Assembly (NCBI GenBank): GCA_002493085.1
Contig: DKXQ01000083.1
Coordinates: forward strand, 1 to 6,651
Direction of reading: 5' to 3'
Source: Lachnoclostridium sp. UBA7122
Lineage (GTDB): Bacteria; Bacillota; Clostridia; Lachnospirales; Lachnospiraceae
Length of the DNA: 6,651 bases
Numbering within the stretch: the stretch's first letter is position 1; each line of letters begins with the position of its first letter. The notes under the pieces are model-generated. The model did no database searches. It worked only from the letters and a program-made list of their open reading frames with translations, and was not told the origin of the DNA. A program made the position numbers and the translations under genes. Positions 1 to 5,456 of this stretch are shown here, in pieces.

Positions 1-549
1 CTTTGCCTGCATTTTTGCATGGGCGGCTTTTAACTCCCACGCCAAGCCCTCCGTAAAAGCACTGACATAAAACTTTGCAGCACAATAGGTTACTGCATTG
101 GGAACAATCGTATAGCCGCCGCAGGAAGAAACATTGATAAGCTGTGTTCCCTCCGTATCTTTAAAGTCACGGACGAACAAGGAAGAAAAAACAGTGAGGG
201 CTTCCACATTCAAGTGCAGCATCCGACTGATTTTCTCCAAATTTTGATTTCCAACGCTGCTATAATTTCCAAATCCTGCATTGTTCACCCATGTCCGCAG
301 CGGATATGATTTTATGCTCTCGTATAACTGGAAAACATTTGGTGGAACAGATAAATCCACATCCTTAACCACAATATCAAGCATCGGATGTAAGGCTAAA
401 ATTTTCTGCCTTAAAGTTTCCAGTCTGTCTTTTCTTCGGGCAACAAGGATTAGGCTGTTCCCACGCTCCGCAAAAGCTTTTGCTGTTTCATACCCTATCC
501 CCGAACTTGCCCCTGTGATTACCGTGTACTTTTCTGTGTTTTGTACCAT
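1..549 (-). CDS. Short-chain dehydrogenase/reductase (SDR), 3' end cut by window edge
   Basis: Reading the minus strand from ATG at 549 gives 183 uninterrupted codons to the window edge, so the C-terminus is missing. Classical SDR landmarks appear in order: TGASSGIG at residues 12-19 (dinucleotide-binding turn), basic residues in VARRKDRL near 37-43 (suggesting NADP(H) preference, an inference), NNAG at 89-92, Asn114 in HLNVEAL, catalytic Ser142 in INVSS, and YCAAK with Tyr155 and Lys159. The full catalytic tetrad is therefore present and the enzyme is probably an active, soluble NAD(P)-dependent oxidoreductase. The substrate cannot be told. The start is supported by AGGAGG at 558-563, 8 nt upstream. 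It is transcribed divergently from the merR gene, from a MerR-type promoter, so it is the likely regulated target. SDRs are usually about 240-270 aa, so roughly 60-85 residues lie outside the window. Confidence 0.93.
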   Translation of the reverse strand, partial: MVQNTEKYTVITGASSGIGYETAKAFAERGNSLILVARRKDRLETLRQKILALHPMLDIVVKDVDLSVPPNVFQLYESIKSYPLRTWVNNAGFGNYSSVGNQNLEKISRMLHLNVEALTVFSSLFVRDFKDTEGTQLINVSSCGGYTIVPNAVTYCAAKFYVSAFTEGLAWELKAAHAKMQAK

Positions 550-578
550 TTGCAAAACCTCCTCTTTGCTGATATAAT
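550..578 (+). promoter_or_regulatory. Probable promoter of the merR gene
   Basis: TTGCAA (550-555) and TATAAT (573-578) are separated by 17 bp, giving a predicted transcription start near 585. The box pair overlaps the SDR ribosome binding site on the other strand, and the dyad at 593-606 falls about 8-21 nt into the transcript, a position suited to autorepression. The -35 is not a perfect consensus. Confidence 0.55.
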
Positions 579-581
579 ACG

Positions 582-612
582 AGCATACAATGTAGAGTAA
601 ACTCTATGTCAA
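582..612 (-). promoter_or_regulatory. MerR-type promoter of the SDR gene (19-bp spacer)
   Basis: On the minus strand, TTGACA (612-607) and TATGCT (587-582) are separated by exactly 19 bp, and the spacer contains the dyad at 593-606. An over-long 19-20 bp spacer with a central inverted repeat is the hallmark of promoters activated by MerR-family proteins, which distort the DNA to realign the two boxes. Start of transcription would be near 575, just upstream of the SDR ribosome binding site. That the adjacent MerR protein is the regulator is inference from position. Confidence 0.8.
593..606. promoter_or_regulatory. MerR operator dyad
   Basis: TAGAGT-AA-ACTCTA is a perfect inverted repeat of two 6-bp arms with a 2-bp centre. 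It sits inside the 19-bp spacer of the leftward SDR promoter and just downstream of the predicted start of the rightward merR promoter. Bound MerR could therefore activate the SDR gene and repress its own gene. Confidence 0.78.
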
Positions 613-631
613 GAGATAAGAGGTGATTTTT

Positions 632-1003
632 TTGGAATATTCCATAAGTGAATTTTCAAGGCTGACAAATTTAGGGATACATACCCTGCGTTACTACGAG
701 CATGAAAATCTGATTACGCCGAAACGCAATTCCAGTAACCGCCGCTGTTATTCGGACAAAGACCTCGCATGGATTGAATTTATCAAGCGTCTGAAAGACA
801 CGGGCATGCCGATTAAAGAAATACAGCGTTATGCCGAACTACGGGCAAAAGGCGACCTTACCCTTAATGAGAGAATGGAAATGCTGACCGTACATCGTGA
901 GTCCCTTAATGAGCAGATAAAAGCATTGCAGGAACATATGGCAAAGCTGGACGATAAGATTGATTTTTACCGCCAAGAAATAGAACGCACATCTCTAAAA
1001 TAG
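632..1003 (+). CDS. MerR-family transcriptional regulator
   Basis: A 123-aa protein with the N-terminal winged helix-turn-helix of the MerR family: YSISEFSRLTNLGIHTLRYYE at about residues 3-23, with the diagnostic RYYE, then the wing region with NRRCY near 36-40 and the DLAWIEFIKRLKDTGMPIKEI helices at 44-64. Residues about 80-118 form a heptad-like dimerisation helix. There is no long C-terminal ligand domain, and the single cysteine (Cys39) sits in the wing, so metal sensing through a cysteine cluster is unlikely. The signal is more probably an organic or electrophilic compound (inference). I chose TTG at 632 rather than GTG at 623, because AAGAGGTGA at 618-626 is correctly spaced for TTG and would overlap the GTG. 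It is divergent from the SDR gene, which it probably controls, and convergent with the DUF2000 gene. Confidence 0.92.
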   Translation: MEYSISEFSRLTNLGIHTLRYYEHENLITPKRNSSNRRCYSDKDLAWIEFIKRLKDTGMPIKEIQRYAELRAKGDLTLNERMEMLTVHRESLNEQIKALQEHMAKLDDKIDFYRQEIERTSLK

Positions 1004-1043
1004 TCGGAACACATATCGAAAGTTCTTCACATCGACTATGTAA

Positions 1044-1092
1044 GGTAAAAGAGGAAACAAAAGGATAAGCCCTCTGCTTCCTCTGTTTTACC
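1044..1092. terminator. Bidirectional hairpin between convergent merR and DUF2000 genes
   Basis: GGTAAAA-GAGGAA (1044-1056) pairs with TTCCTC-TG-TTTTACC (1078-1092), forming a long stem with a 2-nt bulge. The arms are A/T-rich outside and G/C-rich inside. The leftward stop codon of the DUF2000 gene (1090-1088) lies within the stem. On the minus strand the inner arm is followed by a TTTT run, so termination is more convincing in that direction. The position between two converging genes supports a shared terminator. Confidence 0.65.
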
Positions 1093-1510
1093 GTAATAAA
1101 GGCATACTCCCCGTCAGCTTGTTAATCTGCTTTTTATTTCCGCAGACAGCGATTCCAATATAATTTAATCTGCTTTCTGAGGTATTCGCCATTTTACCAA
1201 TGAACTCATTGTAAGTCTTACACCCTTGTGCTAAATCAGAAAAATCAACAACTGTCAATTCAGAAAATTGCGGCTCAAACAACCTTGTTCTTAGTTTTTT
1301 CAGTATCTCGGTATTTCCTTTTAATATCGGTACGGGAAACTGTATAATCCCCATGTGGGCATTTCCCTCTAAATCAAGCACATCATTCCCGACAACATCG
1401 GGCATTTTCATTCCCATAGTGATGCCGAGGATAGCGGCGGTATTTGCAATAATCCCAAGAGGTAAATTTTCATCGACAACAATCACACATTTTTCATTCT
1501 CTACATTCAT
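1088..1510 (-). CDS. DUF2000 family protein, function unknown
   Basis: This 140-aa protein resembles the DUF2000 family. The characteristic N-terminus KCVIVVDENLPLGIIANTAA lies at about residues 7-26, followed by a GxxMPDVVGND segment near 33-44, and a hydrophobic GIAVCGNKKQINKLTG strand-helix near the C-terminus. The family is known as a small single-domain alpha/beta protein, recalled as having a peptidyl-tRNA-hydrolase-II-like fold; no reaction is established to my knowledge. No signal peptide or membrane segment is seen. ATG at 1510 is preferred over GTG at 1516, because GAGG ends 9 nt before the ATG but only 3 nt before the GTG. The start lies 2 nt after the EamA transporter stop, so the two are almost certainly co-transcribed and possibly translationally coupled. 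It is the last gene of the AraC-EamA-DUF2000 operon. Confidence 0.85.
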   Translation of the reverse strand: MNVENEKCVIVVDENLPLGIIANTAAILGITMGMKMPDVVGNDVLDLEGNAHMGIIQFPVPILKGNTEILKKLRTRLFEPQFSELTVVDFSDLAQGCKTYNEFIGKMANTSESRLNYIGIAVCGNKKQINKLTGSMPLLR

Positions 1511-1512
1511 TT

Positions 1513-2412
1513 TCACTTTCCTCTTTTCCTAAATTTTAATTTACTTTCCGATAGAAACAAGCCGATTAAGGTAAGCCCTATTCCTATCGCAGCAATCCAT
1601 GTAATTTCTTCCTTTAACACAATAACGGATGTGACAACGGTAATGACAGGGACTATATAAATATACACGCTTGTCTTAACAGCCCCAAGCACTTTGACAG
1701 CATAATTCCAAGTAACAAAACAAAGGGCTGATGCTCCAAGACCTAAATAGATAAGGTTTAGGGCATACTCTGACTTTATAACTTTTTGCACATCCAAATT
1801 GAAATCAAAAACAAAGAGAAACGGAAGCATGAAAAGTATTCCATATGTAAATATCTTCCTTGTAGTCCCAATCGTATTCAATCCATAGCTGCTGATTTTT
1901 CGTGTAAGCAGGGAATAAACTGCCCATACCAATGCCGCAACAACCGCCAGAATATCACCAATGGGATTCAGCTCCAATTTCTTACCGTTAAAACTGATAA
2001 GGCATATCCCTATCATAGCAACTACAAAACCAACAAAAAATTGTACTTTCAGTTTTTCTTCTGTCTTTAGAAATACATGAGATAAAACAGCAGTAAAAAA
2101 CGGGGCGACAGAAATAATAACTCCAACATTAGAAGCCATCGTATAGGTTAATGCTATATTTTCAAGTAGGTAGTATAGGCATATCCCGCATAGTCCCGCC
2201 GCAGCGAATGTAAACTCCTGCTTTTTATCCTTTATTCTCAATCGTTTCGGATAAACGGCTATCAGCACAAGTAATCCAAGCAAAAATCTGAAAAACAGTA
2301 TTTCTATCGGTGTGAAATCCGTAAGCAGTATTTTGGTGGATATGAAAGTCGTCCCCCATATCACAATCGTAATCAGAGCTGTGATATGCCCTGCGGTAGC
2401 TTTTTTATTCAT
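1513..2412 (-). CDS. EamA-domain drug/metabolite transporter (DMT superfamily)
   Basis: A 299-aa, strongly hydrophobic protein with about ten predicted transmembrane helices in two EamA repeats. The first repeat runs from residue ~8 to ~140 and opens with ITIVIWGTTFISTK, the typical DMT first helix (W-G-x-x-F). The second starts near 152 with GDILAVVAALVWAVYSLLTRK and ends with the characteristic helix pair around KEEITWIAAIGIGLTLIGLFL near residue 280. The tail is basic (KLKFRKRGK), fitting a cytoplasmic end. Length is normal for the family. DMT carriers of this kind export amino acids, metabolites or small toxic compounds; the substrate cannot be assigned. ATG at 2412 is chosen because AAGGAGGG lies upstream. 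A longer in-frame opening to 2532 exists but runs antiparallel to no signal and simply overlaps the AraC coding sequence. It overlaps the AraC gene by 8 nt, indicating coupled translation. Confidence 0.93.
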   Translation of the reverse strand: MNKKATAGHITALITIVIWGTTFISTKILLTDFTPIEILFFRFLLGLLVLIAVYPKRLRIKDKKQEFTFAAAGLCGICLYYLLENIALTYTMASNVGVIISVAPFFTAVLSHVFLKTEEKLKVQFFVGFVVAMIGICLISFNGKKLELNPIGDILAVVAALVWAVYSLLTRKISSYGLNTIGTTRKIFTYGILFMLPFLFVFDFNLDVQKVIKSEYALNLIYLGLGASALCFVTWNYAVKVLGAVKTSVYIYIVPVITVVTSVIVLKEEITWIAAIGIGLTLIGLFLSESKLKFRKRGK

Positions 2413-3235
2413 GATTCTTGCCGCCCTCCTTGAAAATGCGTCTGTATGCGGCAGGTGACAATCCGATAAACATATTAAAAAAATTAGAAAAGTGGCTCTG
2501 GTCTGAAAAGCCTGTCTGTATAGCGGCGTCAATCGGGGATACGTCTTTTTCCAACAGCTCCTTTGCTTTGCCTACCCGTATTGTTTGAAGATACCTATAT
2601 GGCGTAACTCCTTTTGACTTGGTAAACGCACGGAGCAAGGTCGATTTACTAAGACCGCTGCATTTACAAAGGTTTTCCAATGTGATATGCTCTGTAAAAT
2701 GTTCTGACATAAATATGCAGGCATTTTCTATTTCTTTGCCGCACTCTGGAATACAATTCTCAAAGGGTTGTCCGTATTGTTCGATGAGTAATGAAATAAG
2801 GAGCAGGAGCATTTCTTCTTTTTCAAATTCTTTTGAACCGTTCATAATTATCTGATGTAAAGAATGGAGATAAAGATTCAGCTCATCATTTTTAATGACA
2901 TTTTCCGAAAATCCAAGTAGCACCCTTTGTCCTGTTATTTCTTCTGCTAATGACAGCATCGTTTCTTTTGGGATATTCAAGCCTCTGTAATCAAGCGTTC
3001 CGCCGTCGCATTGCACACAACTGTGGTTATCGTTTGGATTAAACAAAAGAATATTTCCCTGACTTACCGTATATTCTTTATTTTTGCAGGATAAACAACG
3101 TGTCCCTGCTTCTATAAAACCAATCACATAGTAGTCATGAAAATGATTCGGAAACGGCTGGACGATTCCCTCAAAACGATATGCTTCAAGATGACAATCG
3201 TCATCATAGCAGACTGTCCGTATTTCTTTTTGCAT
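2405..3235 (-). CDS. AraC-family transcriptional regulator with cupin sensor domain
   Basis: A 276-aa protein of standard AraC length. The N-terminal cupin-type sensor (about residues 15-110) shows NHFHDYYVIGFIEAG at 30-44 and GNILLFNPNDNHSC at 60-73. The C-terminal double helix-turn-helix (about 167-268) shows LENLCKCSGLSKSTLLRAFTKSKGVTPYRYL and the second-helix signature AAIQTGFSDQSHFSNFFNMFIGLSPAAYR. The protein is cysteine-rich: Cys47-x2-Cys50 and Cys73-x2-Cys76 lie in the cupin domain, and Cys190 and Cys192 in the first HTH. This could permit thiol or metal chemistry, but that is inference. ATG at 3235 is preceded by GAGGAGG at 3250-3244; the 39-codon in-frame extension upstream to 3352 starts inside a terminator hairpin and is rejected. 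It is the first gene of the operon with the EamA transporter and DUF2000 genes, and probably controls it. Confidence 0.93.
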   Translation of the reverse strand: MQKEIRTVCYDDDCHLEAYRFEGIVQPFPNHFHDYYVIGFIEAGTRCLSCKNKEYTVSQGNILLFNPNDNHSCVQCDGGTLDYRGLNIPKETMLSLAEEITGQRVLLGFSENVIKNDELNLYLHSLHQIIMNGSKEFEKEEMLLLLISLLIEQYGQPFENCIPECGKEIENACIFMSEHFTEHITLENLCKCSGLSKSTLLRAFTKSKGVTPYRYLQTIRVGKAKELLEKDVSPIDAAIQTGFSDQSHFSNFFNMFIGLSPAAYRRIFKEGGKNHE

Positions 3236-3259
3236 TGATAACACCTCCTCGCACTCTAT

Positions 3260-3265
3260 ATTATA
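3260..3265 (-). promoter_or_regulatory. Candidate -10 box of the AraC-EamA-DUF2000 operon
   Basis: TATAAT reads on the minus strand at 3265-3260, giving a predicted start near 3253, directly upstream of the GAGGAGG ribosome binding site. No recognisable -35 hexamer lies 16-18 bp upstream (AAGAAA at the 17-bp position), which would fit an activator-dependent promoter but also fits a chance AT-rich match. Confidence 0.35.
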
Positions 3266-3326
3266 CTCAAAATGTCTACTGATTTCTTGTAAGATATCTT
3301 CATTTTCCAAAAACATATCTATAACC

Positions 3327-3368
3327 AAAAGAACAGGCAGAGGAATACACACCTTTACCTGTTCTTTT
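3327..3368 (-). terminator. Intrinsic terminator after the MBL-fold gene
   Basis: AAAAGAACAGG (3327-3337) and CCTGTTCTTTT (3358-3368) form a perfect 11-bp stem around a 20-nt loop. Read leftward, the G/C part of the stem is followed by TTCTTTT. It lies 33 nt past the stop codon of the metallo-beta-lactamase-fold gene and upstream of the AraC promoter region, separating the two minus-strand operons. The symmetrical A/T tails mean it could work in either direction. Confidence 0.75.
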
Positions 3369-3400
3369 CATCATAATATTTTGCAGACATCAATCTATTT

Positions 3401-4279
3401 TTATAAACTGCTCCACATTAACTGATTATCTGTAAAAACAGCCTTTATTTTATCGTTATCTTTTAGCCATGCCAGATAGGAACGCACTGTACTTCCCACT
3501 AAAACATACTGTTCAAAATTCATTACCAGTTCGTATTCATCAAAAAGTAGCTTTAAAAGTTCTTCAAAACACATAGGCGTTTTTAAGATGGACTGTATAT
3601 CGTTTGATATATCAAATACTTTTTGACGGTTAAGCTGAACTATGCCTGTGATGTTGCTCGTAACATCCGAATGGGCAGGCACGAACATAGCAGCTTCCAT
3701 AGATTCAACTTTATCCAGTGTATTTAGATATTCAGCAATATCATAAATAAAAGTAATCTGATATTTATCCAAAGTACTTTCACTACTGATACAGTCAGCA
3801 AGAAACACAACATCGTCTGGTGTGCGGATGCCAATCATATCAAAAAAATGCCCGTGTAATGGAATGACCTCTAATTCTTTTGGAAAGTCGGAGTCCGTAA
3901 TCTCACTGACATCACTTTCAGACGCAAGTAAAAATTTATGTCTTAAATCTTTGCAAGGGTATCCGCCATACAGAAATGACGGCTCCAAAATAGGATGCCT
4001 TGTAAATGCCACCTCAATGCCATCTGCAAATATTTTACATCCTGTTTGCTGCTGTAAATATTTGTTTCCTCCAATGTGGTCTGCATTCGAGTGTGTGTTG
4101 ATAATCCCTTTTAAATTCCACCCATTTTCGCTTAGTATTTTACGGACTTTCCTGCCTGCATCTTTATCATTTCCGCTGTCTATCAGATAGACATCTGTAT
4201 CATTTGACTTATAAATCCCAATTTTTGCAGGGCAGTTAATATAATAGCTTCTTTCACCGACTTGATTTAATTCAAACAT
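3401..4279 (-). CDS. Metallo-beta-lactamase-fold hydrolase with variant metal motif
   Basis: A 292-aa soluble protein with the MBL fold. The core metal motif reads THSNADHIGG at residues 62-71: His63, Asp67 and His68 are kept, but the usual second histidine is Asn65. Other ligands are visible: His144 in LHGHFFD, Asp162 in VVFLADC, and His203 in FVPAHSD. Residues after about 220 form a helical C-terminal extension resembling the small accessory domain found in many MBL hydrolases. The family cleaves esters, thioesters or phosphoesters, commonly as di-metal enzymes; the substrate here is unknown, and the Asn suggests altered metal site 1. ATG at 4279 is preferred, with GAGAGG 7 nt upstream; ATG at 4294 overlaps the XRE stop but has AAGGA too close. 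It lies 11 nt after the XRE-cupin gene and is co-transcribed with it. Confidence 0.88.
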   Translation of the reverse strand: MFELNQVGERSYYINCPAKIGIYKSNDTDVYLIDSGNDKDAGRKVRKILSENGWNLKGIINTHSNADHIGGNKYLQQQTGCKIFADGIEVAFTRHPILEPSFLYGGYPCKDLRHKFLLASESDVSEITDSDFPKELEVIPLHGHFFDMIGIRTPDDVVFLADCISSESTLDKYQITFIYDIAEYLNTLDKVESMEAAMFVPAHSDVTSNITGIVQLNRQKVFDISNDIQSILKTPMCFEELLKLLFDEYELVMNFEQYVLVGSTVRSYLAWLKDNDKIKAVFTDNQLMWSSL

Positions 4280-4290
4280 TCTAAATCCTC

Positions 4291-4839
4291 TCATTCCTTA
4301 TAAAATATAAAATTATAAATATTGCAAGTATCTTTATAGGGGTTCATATACGAATGTGGAATATTAGCTTCAAAACGGACTGCCTGTTTTTCTCCTAATG
4401 TAATCTCCGTTCCATTCAAAACCATATCCAACTTTCCGTGAATGACAAAAATGTATTCTTCAACGCCATCGTTATGTTTGTCAGACATATGTTCACATCC
4501 AGATTCAAATTCAATATAAAATGCTTCACAACTGCGAATAGGGTCAAATGCAAAAAGCGTATATACTTTCATTGCCCCATTTTCCTCTATCAGCACATCC
4601 CGTTCCTGCAAATCAACTACGGTATATTCAGCCCCTTGCTCCTGTAAAAAGGACGAAAACGGTATTTTCATACCAGTTGCAATTTTCCAAAGTGTCGTAA
4701 CTGTCGGAGATGATTTCCCTCTTTCAATCTGACCGAGCATCGGCTTACTAACACCCGTTACTTCCGCTAATTCATCTAAAGTCATATTACGATTTTGACG
4801 GGTTTTCTTCAGCCGCTTTCCAATCGTTTGGTTATCCAT
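4291..4839 (-). CDS. XRE-family regulator with C-terminal cupin domain
   Basis: A 182-aa two-domain regulator. Residues about 6-65 are a lambda-repressor-like helix-turn-helix: IGKRLKKTRQNRNMTLDELAEVTGVSKPMLGQIERGKSSPT segment, with SKPMLGQIERG as the recognition helix, and TTLWKIATGMKI following. Residues about 98-180 are a small cupin barrel, with His122 and Glu128 in the first motif region (DGVEEYIFVIHG), GEKQAVRFEANIPHSYMN as the second, and His162 as a likely ligand. This architecture is known in one-component regulators of amine, amino-acid or sulfur metabolism, where the cupin binds a small ligand; the ligand here is unknown. Start 4839 is preferred over 4845, because GGGAGG abuts the latter but sits 6 nt before the former. 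A perfect palindrome overlaps its start of transcription, suggesting autoregulation. It is followed by the MBL hydrolase gene and divergent from the HxlR gene. Confidence 0.93.
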   Translation of the reverse strand: MDNQTIGKRLKKTRQNRNMTLDELAEVTGVSKPMLGQIERGKSSPTVTTLWKIATGMKIPFSSFLQEQGAEYTVVDLQERDVLIEENGAMKVYTLFAFDPIRSCEAFYIEFESGCEHMSDKHNDGVEEYIFVIHGKLDMVLNGTEITLGEKQAVRFEANIPHSYMNPYKDTCNIYNFIFYKE

Positions 4840-4850
4840 ATCCATCCTCC

Positions 4851-4876
4851 CATAAATATGCTAAAACATATTTATG
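4851..4876. promoter_or_regulatory. Palindromic candidate operator of the XRE-cupin gene
   Basis: CATAAATATG (4851-4860) and CATATTTATG (4867-4876) form a perfect 10-bp inverted repeat with a 6-bp centre. A third half-site copy, AACATATTT, occurs at 4885-4893, exactly 20 bp from the same word at 4865-4873, inside the promoter spacer. The palindrome covers the predicted start site, so binding there would block transcription. The regulator is presumed to be the adjacent XRE protein. Confidence 0.6.
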
Positions 4877-4879
4877 GAT

Positions 4880-4907
4880 ATTATAACATATTTCCTTTCA
4901 TTTTCAA
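4880..4907 (-). promoter_or_regulatory. Promoter of the XRE-MBL operon
   Basis: On the minus strand TTGAAA (4907-4902) and TATAAT (4885-4880) are 16 bp apart, with a predicted start near 4873, inside the palindrome at 4851-4876. Leader length to the ATG at 4839 would be about 35 nt. Confidence 0.7.
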
Positions 4908-5006
4908 GTTACTCATGAAAAAAACATAAAACATAAACCTCCGTTCTTTCAAGCTATGGAAAAGAAAAAGAAATCGTTGTAAAATATCCGAAGGAGATGA
5001 TGACAT

Positions 5007-5372
5007 ATGAAAATGAGAGATGACTATACCTGCCCTTTAGAACTGGTTCACGACATGATTAAAGGCAAATGGAAACCAATCATATTATGGCGGCTTCGGC
5101 TGGGAGCAACCTCTCTTTCTAAGTTAGAGCAGGATATTGAGGGAATCACCCAAAAGATGCTATTAGAACATTTAAAAGAACTGATAGAGTATGGCTTTGT
5201 TGATAAAGAATCCCATTCTGGCTATCCGCTGCATGTGGAATATTTTCTGACGGAACAAATGGGAAAACAGATTTTAGAAACATTGAGAATCATGCAGCAT
5301 ATCGGCATTGAGTATCTAAAGAACAATGGCAGAGAGCAGGAACTAATCAGTAAAAATGTCGTACCCAACTAA
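5007..5372 (+). CDS. HxlR-family transcriptional regulator
   Basis: A 121-aa winged helix-turn-helix protein with the full HxlR signature: TCPLE at residues 8-12, IKGKWKPIILWRLRLGATSLSKLEQDI-type segment from 18 to about 44, GITQKMLLEHLKELIEYGFV at 46-65, and the VEYFLTEQMGKQIL wing and helix at 77-90. Cys9 matches the conserved N-terminal cysteine that in characterised relatives such as HypR and YodB of Bacillus senses disulfide, quinone or aldehyde stress, so redox or electrophile sensing is plausible but inferred. ATG at 5007 has AAGGAG at 4991-4996. It is divergent from the XRE gene and lies 84 nt upstream of the PEBP-family gene. A palindrome overlapping the downstream promoter could be its operator. 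The 160-nt region upstream shows no convincing promoter of its own. Confidence 0.94.
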   Translation: MKMRDDYTCPLELVHDMIKGKWKPIILWRLRLGATSLSKLEQDIEGITQKMLLEHLKELIEYGFVDKESHSGYPLHVEYFLTEQMGKQILETLRIMQHIGIEYLKNNGREQELISKNVVPN

Positions 5373-5396
5373 TTACCCACAAAAAAGTGGGTAATT
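5371..5396. promoter_or_regulatory. Perfect palindrome after hxlR: candidate HxlR operator or terminator stem
   Basis: AATTACCCAC (5371-5380) and GTGGGTAATT (5387-5396) pair perfectly around AAAAAA. The stem begins on the last two bases of the HxlR stop codon. The stem could terminate hxlR transcription, but only TTTACG follows rather than a real T run, so that role is weak. Its right arm abuts and slightly overlaps the -35 of the PEBP-gene promoter, and the TTAC/GTAA ends resemble known HxlR-type sites as I recall them, so an operator role is at least as likely. Confidence 0.6.
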
Positions 5397-5423
5397 TACG
5401 CCTTTCTATATCCCTGTTATCAT
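5395..5423 (+). promoter_or_regulatory. Promoter of the PEBP-ArAE operon
   Basis: TTTACG (5395-5400) and TATCAT (5418-5423) are 17 bp apart, and the TG at 5415-5416 makes an extended -10 element. The -35 overlaps the end of the palindrome at 5371-5396, so a protein bound there could block it. Predicted start is near 5430, giving a leader of about 27 nt before the ATG at 5457. Confidence 0.55.
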
Positions 5424-5456
5424 GTTTATAAAATAAACAGACAGGAGATTATAGAA

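Noticed and set aside
281..577. Plus-strand open frame opposite the SDR gene
   Set aside because: The minus strand carries every SDR motif in order; the plus frame has no family features and runs through the SDR start and promoter.
2413..2532. Extended N-terminus of the EamA transporter to 2532
   Set aside because: The 40 extra residues lie wholly within the AraC DNA-binding domain coding sequence in another frame and are unlike a DMT N-terminus; AAGGAGGG marks the ATG at 2412.
3236..3352. Extended N-terminus of the AraC gene to an ATG at 3352
   Set aside because: It starts inside the terminator hairpin at 3327-3368, has no ribosome binding site, and the ATG at 3235 has a strong GAGGAGG and gives the normal family length.
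3822..4190. Open frame on the plus strand opposite the MBL gene
   Set aside because: It is antisense to a clear MBL-fold protein, with no recognisable motif and no ribosome binding site seen.
4957..4985. TGGAAA-17-TAAAAT with an upstream TG as the hxlR promoter
   Set aside because: Transcription would start near 4992, inside the AAGGAG ribosome binding site at 4991-4996, leaving no usable leader.
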